64,000 nt of DNA from Bacteroidetes bacterium RIFCSPLOWO2_12_FULL_35_15 (GTDB lineage: Bacteria > Bacteroidota > Bacteroidia > 2-12-FULL-35-15), in contig MEPB01000070.1 in the NCBI GenBank assembly GCA_001769385.1, positions 124,001-188,000 of the forward strand. The letters are read 5' to 3'. The notes under the pieces were generated by a model, which did no database searches, was not told where the DNA came from, and worked only from the letters and a program-made list of their open reading frames with translations. The position numbers were made by a program, and so were the translations under genes. Each line of letters begins with the position of its first letter. Position 1 is the stretch's first letter. Positions 36,930-47,143 of the stretch are shown here, one piece after another.

Positions 36930-37400
36930 TTATTCTTTTTCAGATATTTTAAAGGCCGGAATCAAGATCATTAAAATCAGTGGTGATTGAACCAGTCCCA
37001 TTAAGTATCTTGAAAAAGAATACATGTTTTTGTAGGTAGTAGGTAAGAAATAACCCAGGGTCATAAAAATAGCGGAAACTAATATTATAGCAATATACAC
37101 TCCTATAGTAATACGGATGTATTTTTTATTTTTGAAAAGAATATTTATTGTAATCATTGAGGTTATTAAATAAAAAGCACTAAAAGCAAAAGTCAATATC
37201 CATTTTATTGTAATAAGAGTGTTGTATTCCAAATGGTCGAAAACAGATAAAGAGGAAGGCATTGAAAATGCTACATTTAATTCGTGTGATTGAATTAGGG
37301 CATTCATGTTTTTAAAAACAAAGTCTCTATAAAAGCCCAGTAAGAGTAAGCAAATTATTATTAAAAGTATAAATGCGTTTTTTTTTTGAAGAAGTTTCAT
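36930..37400 (-). CDS. Small integral membrane protein, four predicted membrane segments
   Basis: This 156-residue protein has about four hydrophobic segments (residues 9-25, 66-88, 95-115 and 130-150) separated by short basic loops. I do not recognise a family. It ends KISEKE with a charged cytoplasmic tail. It is 99 bp upstream of glyA on the same strand and divergent from the gene at 37579. Confidence 0.65.
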   Translation of the reverse strand: MKLLQKKNAFILLIIICLLLLGFYRDFVFKNMNALIQSHELNVAFSMPSSLSVFDHLEYNTLITIKWILTFAFSAFYLITSMITINILFKNKKYIRITIGVYIAIILVSAIFMTLGYFLPTTYKNMYSFSRYLMGLVQSPLILMILIPAFKISEKE

Positions 37401-37526
37401 ACACTCAAAAGAAGTTAAAAAACACGAATTTACATTTTTATTTATGATTTTTTTACAATTATTTATTGCGAAAAAAATACCCAGTATTCTGAAACTTTTA
37501 TTAAAAAAAACCGTTAAATGAAATTA

Positions 37527-37540
37527 CTTACATATGTAAG
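37527..37540. promoter_or_regulatory. Perfect 14-bp palindrome upstream of orphan gene
   Basis: CTTACATATGTAAG is a perfect palindrome 39 bp before the start codon at 37579 and between divergent genes, so it could be an operator. It has no T-run. Confidence 0.35.
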
Positions 37541-37578
37541 ATATTTAAAGTTTATGTTAATTTATTAAAGTAAAAAAT

Positions 37579-38190
37579 ATGAATTATATTTACAATAATT
37601 TTTATTTAAAGAGCAGAAGTGATTATTATGGGGAATGCCTGTTTCCCAAAGACCCGAATAAATACCAAAATTTTATTTGTAGTAAAGAAAATTCAATAAT
37701 AACCTCAAAATCAATTACATTCAGAAATATTGCATTTGGGGATGACGAAAAAAGTGTAATTAGTTCATTTGGAAAGCCTCGTTTCATATTGCCAAATCCA
37801 TACCCATTACTTCCTTTAAAGGTAATTTTTTATAAAGAAAAAATTGAAAATTGTAGCGTGATAACCCAAATGCATTTTTTTGAAAACAAATTTTTTTACG
37901 CCTGCTACACATTTCGCAGATGGACCAATAAAGATTTATCTTTTTTTAAGGAAATAATTTTTAATAAATATATCGAAAAAGAAGATATCTTTGAAGAAGC
38001 TAACGATTCTTCAAAATTAAATAGGATAATGGATAATAACAGCAATTGTTTAATCATTTTACCGGACGTTCATCTTCATTTTGTTTACTTTTCAGAAAAT
38101 ATTGAAATAGCCAAAACATTGAAAAGTGTTCAAATGAATGCAGAAAATTATAATATACTGAAACAAAAATTTGCAAGTAATTATTTTTAA
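37579..38190 (+). CDS. Hypothetical protein with BamE/SmpA-like motif
   Basis: This 203-residue protein has no signal peptide or membrane segment. I do not recognise a family. The segment FRNIAFGDDEKSVISSFGKP resembles the 'G-D/M-xx-xxVxxxxGxP' turn of BamE/SmpA-like small domains. The rest is rich in aromatic and charged residues. It precedes the giant surface protein by 90 bp on the same strand. Function unknown; the domain similarity is weak. Confidence 0.55.
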   Translation: MNYIYNNFYLKSRSDYYGECLFPKDPNKYQNFICSKENSIITSKSITFRNIAFGDDEKSVISSFGKPRFILPNPYPLLPLKVIFYKEKIENCSVITQMHFFENKFFYACYTFRRWTNKDLSFFKEIIFNKYIEKEDIFEEANDSSKLNRIMDNNSNCLIILPDVHLHFVYFSENIEIAKTLKSVQMNAENYNILKQKFASNYF

Positions 38191-38280
38191 TTCTTTTAGA
38201 ATAAAAAAATGAAAAATTTCTGAATAAAAAAAGGCTTGAGGAATGTCTTTTTAAATAAAATGTAAAAGTACATCGTTGAT

Positions 38281-41200
38281 ATGAAAAATTTTTTTTACTG
38301 CCTTTTTTTAACTTCATTATCATTTACAATTTCTTTTAAAAGTTATTCTGCTACCTATTATTCCCGTATTTCAGGTAATTGGGGGACTGCTTCTACCTGG
38401 TCAACAATAGCCTGTGGTAGTATTGCTTCAACAACAATTCCAACTGCTACCGATAATGTTATTATTTGTGCAGGGAATACTGTTACTATGAACGGAAACC
38501 CGGGTAGTTGTTTATCTTTAACAATTAATGGAACAGCAAATTGGGGGGGAGCAAGATCAACTAATGTTGGTGCCGGTGGACTTATTATGAATGGTGGTAC
38601 AATTACAGGTACGGCTACTGGAAGATTAAATGTCTATGGTAATTTTACTGCAAATGCAGGTACAAACAATATAGGTCGTTGTATGTTAGCTATTACCGGA
38701 ACATCAACAATTAACATTGGTGTTATTTTAAATATAAGCAGCACCATCGGTGCAAAAACATTCGAAAACTTAACAATTACCGGAACTTTCAATAATGCCG
38801 CGAATGCACCCATTACAATTAATGGGGATTTAGTGAATAATGGTACCTATACCGTTGGCACAGGAAAGGTTACTTTTGGAGGGGCCGCTAATAATTCTAT
38901 TACAGGCACCTCTACTACCAATTTTATTTCTCTTGGAGTAAATAAAGGAGGTAGCAGCTCAATTATTCTTGATGTTCAGTCCCTGATAACCCTTACAGCA
39001 GGAGGACTTTCCTTGACAAATGGAACTTTGAAACTTTCGAATCCATCCATTTCAATTACTCCTTTTACTATCGATATTACTGCTTCCCCCTATTTGATCC
39101 CTGCAAATGCCGGATTATGGTGTAATGGAGCAACAGTAAATGCAGGAAATATGAATTGGAGTGTTGCAGGACTGCTGCAGATTTCAGCAGGAACTGTCAA
39201 TCTGGGAAATACTGTGGATAATCGTTTTCTTGCTATTAATGGAGGTACCACCCAATTGACAATTGATGGTGGCACATTTAATGTTGCCGGTAGGATTTCC
39301 CGTGCTGCTGCAACCGATAATATTACTTTTAATATGAGTTCCGGAATCATAAATGTTCCAACTGTAAGCAGTACTTCTGCAACAGTTTCTCCAATTATGA
39401 TGGATCAGGCAGGCTCTGTCTTTACAATGTCAGGTGGTACCATAATTATTAAAAGAGCAGGTGGAGCAAATCTTGGTTTCCTTGCTACTGCAGGTTCAGT
39501 AGGAATTACAGGTGGGGTAATTCAGATTGGAGATGCAAGTACTCCTGCTGCACAAACAATGCAATTGAATTGTACTTTTAATATTGCAAACCTTTTGGTT
39601 AATAGTGCAAATGCCTCAGCCCAACTTTCAGCCAACCTCTCTGTTCTTCAAAGTATAACTATTAATTCCGGAACATTAAATGCAAATAACTTTAATATTT
39701 CTCTTGGAAATTCCTGGACTGATAATGGAACATTTACACCAGGAACAGGAACTTTAACTCTAAATGGAACAGGAACCCAAACTATAACAAAAACTGTTGG
39801 CGAAACTTTCAATAACCTGACTATAAACAAAGCGAGCGGAACAGTTTCTCTTGCTAATAATGTAATAGTTAATACTACTTTAACAATGACTGCCGGAAAT
39901 ATTGACTGTGGTGCAAACACCCTTACACTTGGTACAAGCACTGTATCTACCGGAACACTATCTTATACTGCAGGAACAGTTATTGGCAACTTTAAGCGTT
40001 GGGTTAATTCAACAGGTGTTGGAATATTGTTTCCTGTTGGTACAGCAACCTATATGCGTTCTGCATTGGTTAATTTTACAAATCTTGTTGGCGGTACACT
40101 CACTTCAAATTTTATTGCCTCAGATCCCGGTAGTAATGGATTACCATTAGCAGAAAGCGGTTTTTCTATTATAAATCAATTTACTGAAGGTTATTGGGAT
40201 GTTACGTCTTCGGATGGTTTGTCGAGCACTAACTATAACCTTGATCTTACCGGAAATGGTTTTACCAGCTACACAATTTCACCTCCTACCCGTATTATTT
40301 ACAGAACAAATTCAGGTAATCCCTGGTCATTGAATGGAACTCATGTGGATGGATCAGGCAGTACTTGTAATCGTACTTCTGTAAATGGCCTCTCAGCTCA
40401 ATTTGCTTTTGGAAGGCTTGCTTGTTCAGCTTATAGTGCTCTTTCTATTACCGGCAGCAATTCTGTTTGTATTAGTACCACTCAAGCTTATTCTGTTACA
40501 AATACACCGGGTAATACTTATACCTGGACAATCTTAGGGGGAGCCGTGTCTTCAGGACAAGGAACCAGTTCAATCAATGTTAATTGGGGAGCTGTTGGGA
40601 TGGCTGGAAATGTTCAGGTAGTTGAAAAAAACAGTTGTCTCGTGGATAATACTGCACTAAATCTAGCGGTATATATTAGCCCAATTACAACTTCTGCAAT
40701 TTCCGGTTCAACTCTTGTTGCGACAAACGAAACAGGGGATGTGTATTCAGTCACAAATACTCCCGGATACACCTATACCTGGTCTTTTCCAACCGGTGGA
40801 GGCTCTATCGCATCCGGCCAAGGGACCAGTTCAGCTACTATTGATTGGGGAGCTGTTGCAGGAACTTATTCCGTAAGAGTTGATGCAACCCGACTTTGTG
40901 GTGGCAGCGATTTTAAAATTTTAAGCGTAGTAGTAAAAGGCCCTATTCTTAGTAATGCAACAGGTCCCTGGAATACTGGTGGAACCTGGATAGGGGGAAT
41001 AGCTCCTGTAGCTACTGATTATGTGGTGATTCAGGCTGGTCATATAATTACTATGAATGGAAATGCAGGAGCTTGCTATAAATTAACATTAAACGGTACA
41101 GCAAACTGGACACAGGCAAGAACAACAAATGTAGGAAACGGTGGAATAATAATAAATTCAACAGGAAATATAAGCGGTGCTGTAGCAGGAGTTCTTACCA

Positions 41201-44200
41201 GTGCAGGAGGTTTGACATTGAATAGTAATTCAAATATTACTTCTTCCACAGTAACTGTTCGTCTTCAAACAACAGCCCAGAATATTACTACCTCCGGAAC
41301 ACCCGGTGCTTTAAATGTTTTAGATATAACAACCACAGCTACCAACACCGGAAATTTAACTATTGCTAATGGAGGAAGATTATCAGGAGCAGGAACTTTA
41401 GTGCAAGGCGTAAATTCTGCTTTGACAATGAATGGCACAACATTTACACTAACATCACTTGACGCTACAGCCTCTGGAAATACTGTTGAATACGGTGCAA
41501 ATGCTTCCCAAACAATAAGAGCAGGAACCTATCATCACCTTATCTGTTCCACTACAGGTATCACCAACACAAAAACTTTTGCAGGAGCACTTACTGTAAA
41601 TGGCAATTTGAATATTACAGGTGTAACCCTTGATCCAAGTGTAAGTAATTTTGCAATTGCTATAAAGGGAAATTGGACCAATACAGGAACTTTCAATGCA
41701 CGTAATGGAACAGTTACATTTAATGGAACAAGTCCGCAAACAATAATAAATGCAGCAGGAGAAATATTCAATAATTTGAATATGACAGGTGCAGGTTCAA
41801 AAGCTCTTGCAAATAAAATAACTATTAATTTTGATTTTACCTTGAGTAGTACCTTGATTGCAGGAACTAATAATGTTGATATTAGAGGTAATTGGGATAA
41901 CTCCGGAACCTATAATGGTATAGGAAATACCGTGTCATTTATTAATAACACTCAATTACTTGGAACAACTGTTAACGATTTCAATAATGTTTTGATCACA
42001 GGTACCCTCACCGGACATGCCACTAATATGCGCGTTTCTGGTAACTGGGTAAATAACGGGACATTCAATCATAACAATGGAACAGTTACCTTTAATGGAA
42101 CATCTGCTATTAGTGGAAGTGCAATAAATACATTTAATAATTTGGCAATTACCGGAACATTAACTGTTCCTGCAGGAAACACAAATATAGCAGGGAATTA
42201 TACTAACAATGGCACATTTAATCATAACAACGGGACTGTTGTATTCAATGGTTCCACTGCACAAACAATAGGAGGAACCAATGTTACTTCTTTTAAAAAT
42301 ATTACGCTTAACAATCCTGCCGGAGCAAATTTAACTAAAGGGCAAAATGTAATCGGGACTCTAAAACTGACCTCCGGAACACTTGCAACTGCCGCAGGAC
42401 AGCCGTTTACATTAATCTCTGATGCAAGTGCTACTGCACGTATTGATGCCATACCTGTTGGAGCAGACATTACAGGAAATGTAACCATGCAACGCTATGT
42501 TCCTGCAGGATCAAATGGCTGGATGTTTTTATCAACTCCTTTGGTGGGAGCCACTTTACAGCAATGGAATGATGACTTTATTACAGGTGGGTTTCCCGGA
42601 TCGCAAGATCCAACCGCTACCGGTGCATCTATTCTTACGTATAATGAATCCGTACTTGGACTCTATGACAATGGTTATGTAAGTCCGGCAAATATTACTG
42701 ATCCTATTGTCGCGAATAAAGGTTATTGGGCATATATTATGTTTGCCCCGATAACTATTGATGTTACAGGGACTTTAATAAAAAATACACAATCTTTTCC
42801 TGTAACTTATACGGATGACCCGGCTCAACCGGCATCGGAAGATGGATGGAACTTAATTTCAAATCCATATCCATCCACAATTGATTGGGATGCACCGGGA
42901 TGGACAAAAACGAATGTGAATGATGCGGTATATTTATATAGGACTTCTATTGATCAATACACAAGCTACGTTGGCGGTATTGGAATTAACGGAGGTTCAA
43001 ATTTAATTGCATCATCACAAGGGTTTTTGGTTCAGACGAATGGACCAGCTCCTGTTTTACAAATCACGGAAAATGATAAAGATACCAATGATGGATTATT
43101 TATCAGAGCTCTTCAAACGGTTAATTCAGATGACCTTTTGAAATTGGATTTAACAGGTAATGGATATACTGACGAAACAATTATTCGTTTTAATTCTTTT
43201 GCAACAAATGGTTTTGACAATAATTTGGATGCGCAGAAATTTTTTAGCTTTAATTATGCTGTTCCGGGGATGGCAACAATGAATGATACTTTTCAGATGG
43301 CAATAAATGCATTACCATTATTAACAAATGATGTCTCCATTCCATTAAAAGTGAAGGTTGGGGCTTCGGGTACTTATACCATTCATGTTGACACATTAAC
43401 ACGCTTTGCATCAGCAACATCTTGTTTGATTTTAGAGGATTTATTAAATGGTAATTTTATAGATTTACGTACTATCGGCTCTTATTCTTTTTATATTTCA
43501 GACACTACCTCTTTTCCTCGTTTTATTATTCATATTGGCAAGCCAGTAAGTGTTGCTGCTGTTTCTCCGGCATGCCATGGTGCAGCAAGTGGTACGATTA
43601 CTGCGCAAGGTGTTGGATCAGGACCCTGGAACTATACCTGGTTAAATTCGTTTGGCACATCTATTCAAACACATACTTCTTACGGAACAGATACTTTATT
43701 TAATGTTTCAGGAGGTTCATATACCATTGTTATTGGAGGAAATACAAGTGTTTGTGGAAATGTAATTTCGGAAACTATTATTATAGAGGAGCCTTCAGCA
43801 ATAAATAATCAAGCCAATATTTACAATGCTTCCTGTACTGATATCGGGGATGGCGCAATTTTTATTGTTTCAACGGATGGTGGCACCGATCCTTATGCAT
43901 ATAACTGGTCAAACGGTGTTACAACAGCTGATAATAATAACCTTACTGTGGGGACTTATTCATTAATTGTTACAGATACAAATGGATGTTCCCAGGCATT
44001 TGTATATGATATTTTGCTTAATTCAGCTGTAATTTCAGATTTTAATATGAATGTGGATACTGTCTATTTATCAAATAATATTCCTGTCGGGTTTTCGAAT
44101 TTTTCAACGGGCGCTCTATATTATAGTTGGAACTTTGGCGATGGTTCTTCAGTCGATAATTCTGAAAACCCATCCCATCTTTATACATCCATCGGTACAT

Positions 44201-44556
44201 ATACAATCAGTTTGATTGTTTCAGATAGCGCTTGTTACGATTCAACTCTTCAACAAATCATTGTTGTTCAAACTAATACAAACGGGATAACACAACATGC
44301 CGATGATTTATTTGATTTTGTTAGTCTGGCAGCAATAGATAATTCTATCGATTTGATTTTCGATATGAATTCAGCCGCTGATGTAACTATTGAAGTTTAT
44401 AATGCTTTAGGACAAAAAATGTTTGACCAACTAAAGCAAAGAGTTTATAAAGACAAAATAAATTTAAATTTTTCTGATAAATCTGCAGGGATATATTTTA
44501 TTAAGATACAGTCGGGTACTAAAATAATAACCAAGAAAATCGTGATTGGGTATTAA
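38281..44556 (+). CDS. Giant T9SS-secreted surface protein with SprB-like and PKD domains
   Basis: This 2091-residue protein has a signal peptide (about 1-24, ending SYSA). It contains two copies of an N-terminal module (about 28-110 and 893-975; each has xGxWxxxxTW then ITMNGNxG). Long beta-rich arrays follow with repeated NNGTFNHNNGTVTFNG-type strands (about 1130-1330), plus two tandem Ig/PKD-like domains (about 718-870). The C-terminal part has two SprB-like repeats (about 1753-1916; GGSYTIVI, VGTYSLIVTDTNGCS), a PKD domain (about 1918-1998; WNFGDGSSVDNSENPSHLY) and a type A T9SS sorting domain (about 2010-2091; VYNALGQKM ... AGIYFIKIQSG). It is predicted to be cell-surface anchored, perhaps an adhesin. 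The strand-rich repeats prevent finer domain naming. Confidence 0.9.
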   Translation: MKNFFYCLFLTSLSFTISFKSYSATYYSRISGNWGTASTWSTIACGSIASTTIPTATDNVIICAGNTVTMNGNPGSCLSLTINGTANWGGARSTNVGAGGLIMNGGTITGTATGRLNVYGNFTANAGTNNIGRCMLAITGTSTINIGVILNISSTIGAKTFENLTITGTFNNAANAPITINGDLVNNGTYTVGTGKVTFGGAANNSITGTSTTNFISLGVNKGGSSSIILDVQSLITLTAGGLSLTNGTLKLSNPSISITPFTIDITASPYLIPANAGLWCNGATVNAGNMNWSVAGLLQISAGTVNLGNTVDNRFLAINGGTTQLTIDGGTFNVAGRISRAAATDNITFNMSSGIINVPTVSSTSATVSPIMMDQAGSVFTMSGGTIIIKRAGGANLGFLATAGSVGITGGVIQIGDASTPAAQTMQLNCTFNIANLLVNSANASAQLSANLSVLQSITINSGTLNANNFNISLGNSWTDNGTFTPGTGTLTLNGTGTQTITKTVGETFNNLTINKASGTVSLANNVIVNTTLTMTAGNIDCGANTLTLGTSTVSTGTLSYTAGTVIGNFKRWVNSTGVGILFPVGTATYMRSALVNFTNLVGGTLTSNFIASDPGSNGLPLAESGFSIINQFTEGYWDVTSSDGLSSTNYNLDLTGNGFTSYTISPPTRIIYRTNSGNPWSLNGTHVDGSGSTCNRTSVNGLSAQFAFGRLACSAYSALSITGSNSVCISTTQAYSVTNTPGNTYTWTILGGAVSSGQGTSSINVNWGAVGMAGNVQVVEKNSCLVDNTALNLAVYISPITTSAISGSTLVATNETGDVYSVTNTPGYTYTWSFPTGGGSIASGQGTSSATIDWGAVAGTYSVRVDATRLCGGSDFKILSVVVKGPILSNATGPWNTGGTWIGGIAPVATDYVVIQAGHIITMNGNAGACYKLTLNGTANWTQARTTNVGNGGIIINSTGNISGAVAGVLTSAGGLTLNSNSNITSSTVTVRLQTTAQNITTSGTPGALNVLDITTTATNTGNLTIANGGRLSGAGTLVQGVNSALTMNGTTFTLTSLDATASGNTVEYGANASQTIRAGTYHHLICSTTGITNTKTFAGALTVNGNLNITGVTLDPSVSNFAIAIKGNWTNTGTFNARNGTVTFNGTSPQTIINAAGEIFNNLNMTGAGSKALANKITINFDFTLSSTLIAGTNNVDIRGNWDNSGTYNGIGNTVSFINNTQLLGTTVNDFNNVLITGTLTGHATNMRVSGNWVNNGTFNHNNGTVTFNGTSAISGSAINTFNNLAITGTLTVPAGNTNIAGNYTNNGTFNHNNGTVVFNGSTAQTIGGTNVTSFKNITLNNPAGANLTKGQNVIGTLKLTSGTLATAAGQPFTLISDASATARIDAIPVGADITGNVTMQRYVPAGSNGWMFLSTPLVGATLQQWNDDFITGGFPGSQDPTATGASILTYNESVLGLYDNGYVSPANITDPIVANKGYWAYIMFAPITIDVTGTLIKNTQSFPVTYTDDPAQPASEDGWNLISNPYPSTIDWDAPGWTKTNVNDAVYLYRTSIDQYTSYVGGIGINGGSNLIASSQGFLVQTNGPAPVLQITENDKDTNDGLFIRALQTVNSDDLLKLDLTGNGYTDETIIRFNSFATNGFDNNLDAQKFFSFNYAVPGMATMNDTFQMAINALPLLTNDVSIPLKVKVGASGTYTIHVDTLTRFASATSCLILEDLLNGNFIDLRTIGSYSFYISDTTSFPRFIIHIGKPVSVAAVSPACHGAASGTITAQGVGSGPWNYTWLNSFGTSIQTHTSYGTDTLFNVSGGSYTIVIGGNTSVCGNVISETIIIEEPSAINNQANIYNASCTDIGDGAIFIVSTDGGTDPYAYNWSNGVTTADNNNLTVGTYSLIVTDTNGCSQAFVYDILLNSAVISDFNMNVDTVYLSNNIPVGFSNFSTGALYYSWNFGDGSSVDNSENPSHLYTSIGTYTISLIVSDSACYDSTLQQIIVVQTNTNGITQHADDLFDFVSLAAIDNSIDLIFDMNSAADVTIEVYNALGQKMFDQLKQRVYKDKINLNFSDKSAGIYFIKIQSGTKIITKKIVIGY

Positions 44557-44605
44557 TTACTATAAAGAATTTTTTATTTCGTTATGTAATACCTAAACCA
44601 ATTGT

Positions 44606-45508
44606 TTATGCCAACTCTTTCTTTTTAAACATATCAGCTACAACCAGCTCTTTTGATCCGGCTGTATAAGCATAAAACCCTTTCCCTGATTTAAAACCCA
44701 AATGTCCGGCAGTAACCATATTCACTAATAAGGGACAAGGAGCATATTTCGGATTTCCAAAACCATCCTGTAAAACTCTTAAAATTGATAAACATACATC
44801 CAAGCCAATAAAATCTGCTAATTGTAATGGCCCCATAGGATGCGCCATACCAAGTTTCATAACCGTATCAATTTCTTCAACTCCTGCAGTTCCTTCATGA
44901 AGAGTGATAATTGCTTCATTGATCATGGGCATTAATATTTTATTGGCAACAAAACCAGGATAATCATTTACTTCAACAGGTATTTTGTTTAATTTTTTGC
45001 TAGTTTCCATCACAAGATTCATAACAGCATCAGAAGTTGAATAACCTCTAATTACTTCTACCAGCTTCATTACAGGAACAGGATTCATAAAATGCATTCC
45101 AATAACTTTGTCGGAACGTTTTGTAACAGCTCCTATTTTGGTAATTGAAATGGAAGAGGTGTTACTTGCCAATATTGTATTTGGCGGGCAAATTTTATCT
45201 AATTCACGAAAAATATTAAGTTTTATTTCCACATTTTCTGTGGCAGCTTCAACAACCAAATCGGCATTTTTTACGCCCTCAGCCATTACAGTAAATGTTG
45301 TAATGTTTTTTAGGGTTTGTATTTTATCTGCTTCAGTAATTGTTCCTTTCGCAACAATACGGTCTAGATTTTTAGAAATTGTTGCTAAAGCTTTATCTAA
45401 AGCGGGTTGTGAAATATCTATTAATGCTACAGGATAGCCTTGTTGTGCGAATGTATGGGCAATGCCATTTCCCATTGTTCCTGAACCTATTACTGCTATG
45501 TTTTTCAT
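44606..45508 (-). CDS. 3-hydroxybutyryl-CoA dehydrogenase (3-hydroxyacyl-CoA dehydrogenase family)
   Basis: This 300-residue NAD-dependent enzyme has an N-terminal Rossmann fold (IGSGTMGNGIAHTFA), the catalytic histidine His139 in GMHFMNPVPVMKLVEVI and the C-terminal helical domain (GLDVCLSILRVLQDGFGN ... GKGFYAY). It oxidises 3-hydroxyacyl-CoA or reduces acetoacetyl-CoA in butyrate/fatty acid metabolism. The length matches the short Hbd type. Twelve copies of a heptamer lie immediately upstream of its ATG, so its expression may depend on repeat number. Confidence 0.93.
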   Translation of the reverse strand: MKNIAVIGSGTMGNGIAHTFAQQGYPVALIDISQPALDKALATISKNLDRIVAKGTITEADKIQTLKNITTFTVMAEGVKNADLVVEAATENVEIKLNIFRELDKICPPNTILASNTSSISITKIGAVTKRSDKVIGMHFMNPVPVMKLVEVIRGYSTSDAVMNLVMETSKKLNKIPVEVNDYPGFVANKILMPMINEAIITLHEGTAGVEEIDTVMKLGMAHPMGPLQLADFIGLDVCLSILRVLQDGFGNPKYAPCPLLVNMVTAGHLGFKSGKGFYAYTAGSKELVVADMFKKKELA

Positions 45509-45510
45509 TT

Positions 45511-45598
45511 TTTAGAATTTAGAATTTAGAATTTAGAATTTAGAATTTAGAATTTAGAATTTAGAATTTAGAATTTAGAATTTAGAATTTAGAATTTA
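45511..45598. repeat. TTTAGAA heptamer tandem array, twelve full copies
   Basis: The unit TTTAGAA is repeated twelve times without a mismatch from 45511 to 45594, plus a partial TTTA. The array starts two bases from the dehydrogenase start codon (45506-45508) and therefore forms its 5' leader. A near-match to a -7 box (TATTTTTA on the minus strand, 45610-45617) lies on its far side. Confidence 0.95.
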
Positions 45599-45695
45599 TT
45601 GTAAGCCGCTAAAAATAGAGAAAAACTTTTATAAAAAAACTGATTAAAGTAAGGATTTGAATTTGGAACTTATAAACTTAGAACTAACTTAGAAC

Positions 45696-47117
45696 TTACT
45701 TTCCTCTACCTTGAATAACAATAAGTATTGTATAGATCAAGATTTTTAAATCAACACCTAAGGACATGTTTTCAATATAAATAATATCATATTTTAAACG
45801 ATCAACCATCTCACCAACGTTTTCAGCATACCCGTATTTTACTTGTCCCCAAGAGGTAATACCCGGCCGGACTTTATGTAAATGTTTGTAATGAGGAGCC
45901 TTTTTTACAATTTGATCAATAAAGTATTGACGCTCGGGGCGAGGACCTACAATTGACATCTCACCAATCAAAACATTATAAAATTGGGGAATTTCATCCA
46001 AACGGACTTTTCTTAAAAATTTTCCCAAAGGTGTAATTCGTGAATCATTTTTACTTGATAAAGCGGGACCCTGTTTTTCTGAACCAATATACATGGAACG
46101 AAACTTATGAATAAAAAAAGGTTTGCCATGCCAGCCAATACGTTCATGACTATAAAAAACAGAACCTTTAGAACCAAGTTTTACTGCAATTGCCAGTAAT
46201 AAATAAAGCCAGCTAAAAATTGTAAGAACGAAAAGTGAAACTGAAACATCCAATAATCGTTTTACAGATTGCTCCCAGGAGGGCATTATTTCACGAGAAA
46301 TTTCAATGAGTGGCGCACCGAAAATAGAGGTCATTTTAACTGAACCTGAAAGAATATCATACATATCCGGAATTACTTTTATAATAATTCCCTGATAATC
46401 TAATTCATTAATTATTTTACCAATATTTTCATGTTCAAATGATTCAATTGCAATGATAACTTCTTCTATTTGTTGTTTTTTAATGATATTTTTCAGGTCA
46501 GAAAGCTCTCCGATATGGGGTAAGTTTTTCTGTAACTCCTGCGAATAACCATTTTTATTATCAATATGAATAAAGCCAACAAATTTATTTCCGGAAGATT
46601 TTGCTTGGTTTTTCATTTCCGTAAATAAATTCAAGGCATTCTCATTGCTGCCAACCAGCAATGTATTAAAGCCAATTATTCGGTTATGCATTTTATAGTT
46701 GGTAATGCTGGAGAGTATAAAACGAAAAGAACTTGTAAGAATAAAATGCAACCCGAATAAAACTAAAATTGTTTCATAATAATTTTTATAAGAAAAGATC
46801 TCATCGTCAAGAAGTAAAGTAAAAAACAGAATTAAAACACCAATGACTGACGTGATGAATGTTTGGCCGAGTTCTTTTAATCTGGATTTACGATAAATAT
46901 TTTTGTAAATTCCGGTCAAATAATAAATTAATAACCAAAAGAGAGGAATAAAAATTAAGCCGATCCAAAACTTTTTATCAAGTTCTATTGGAATAGCCTT
47001 TCCAAATTTTTCTGACTCAATATATAACTTACGAAATATGTAAAATAAGCTCCATGCGATGGTAGCTGCCAAGGTATCGAAAAAAAGATATTTTAAAACC
47101 TGTAATTTTTTATTCAT
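45696..47117 (-). CDS. Polyprenyl glycosylphosphotransferase (exopolysaccharide sugar transferase)
   Basis: This 473-residue membrane enzyme is of the WcaJ/PglC-containing type. It has about four N-terminal membrane segments (residues 10-140), a Rossmann-like CoA-binding-type middle region (about 150-275, NTLLVGSNENALNLF) and a further hydrophobic segment. The bacterial sugar transferase domain follows (about 283-473, KRLLDVSVSL, HKFRSMY, LRKVRLDEIPQFYNVLIGEMSIVGPRPE). It transfers a sugar-phosphate to undecaprenyl phosphate, the first step of an exopolysaccharide or O-antigen repeat. It is the last gene of a three-gene minus-strand operon. Confidence 0.93.
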   Translation of the reverse strand: MNKKLQVLKYLFFDTLAATIAWSLFYIFRKLYIESEKFGKAIPIELDKKFWIGLIFIPLFWLLIYYLTGIYKNIYRKSRLKELGQTFITSVIGVLILFFTLLLDDEIFSYKNYYETILVLFGLHFILTSSFRFILSSITNYKMHNRIIGFNTLLVGSNENALNLFTEMKNQAKSSGNKFVGFIHIDNKNGYSQELQKNLPHIGELSDLKNIIKKQQIEEVIIAIESFEHENIGKIINELDYQGIIIKVIPDMYDILSGSVKMTSIFGAPLIEISREIMPSWEQSVKRLLDVSVSLFVLTIFSWLYLLLAIAVKLGSKGSVFYSHERIGWHGKPFFIHKFRSMYIGSEKQGPALSSKNDSRITPLGKFLRKVRLDEIPQFYNVLIGEMSIVGPRPERQYFIDQIVKKAPHYKHLHKVRPGITSWGQVKYGYAENVGEMVDRLKYDIIYIENMSLGVDLKILIYTILIVIQGRGK

Positions 47118-47143
47118 GATTCAATTTCTTTTCTCCTGCTTTA

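Noticed and set aside
39090..42488. Several minus-strand frames of 78-97 codons
   Set aside because: They lie entirely within the T9SS surface protein gene and are Val/Pro-rich antisense shadows of its Thr/Asn/Gly repeats.
45511..45598. CRISPR array
   Set aside because: The heptamer units are contiguous with no spacers and there are no cas genes nearby.
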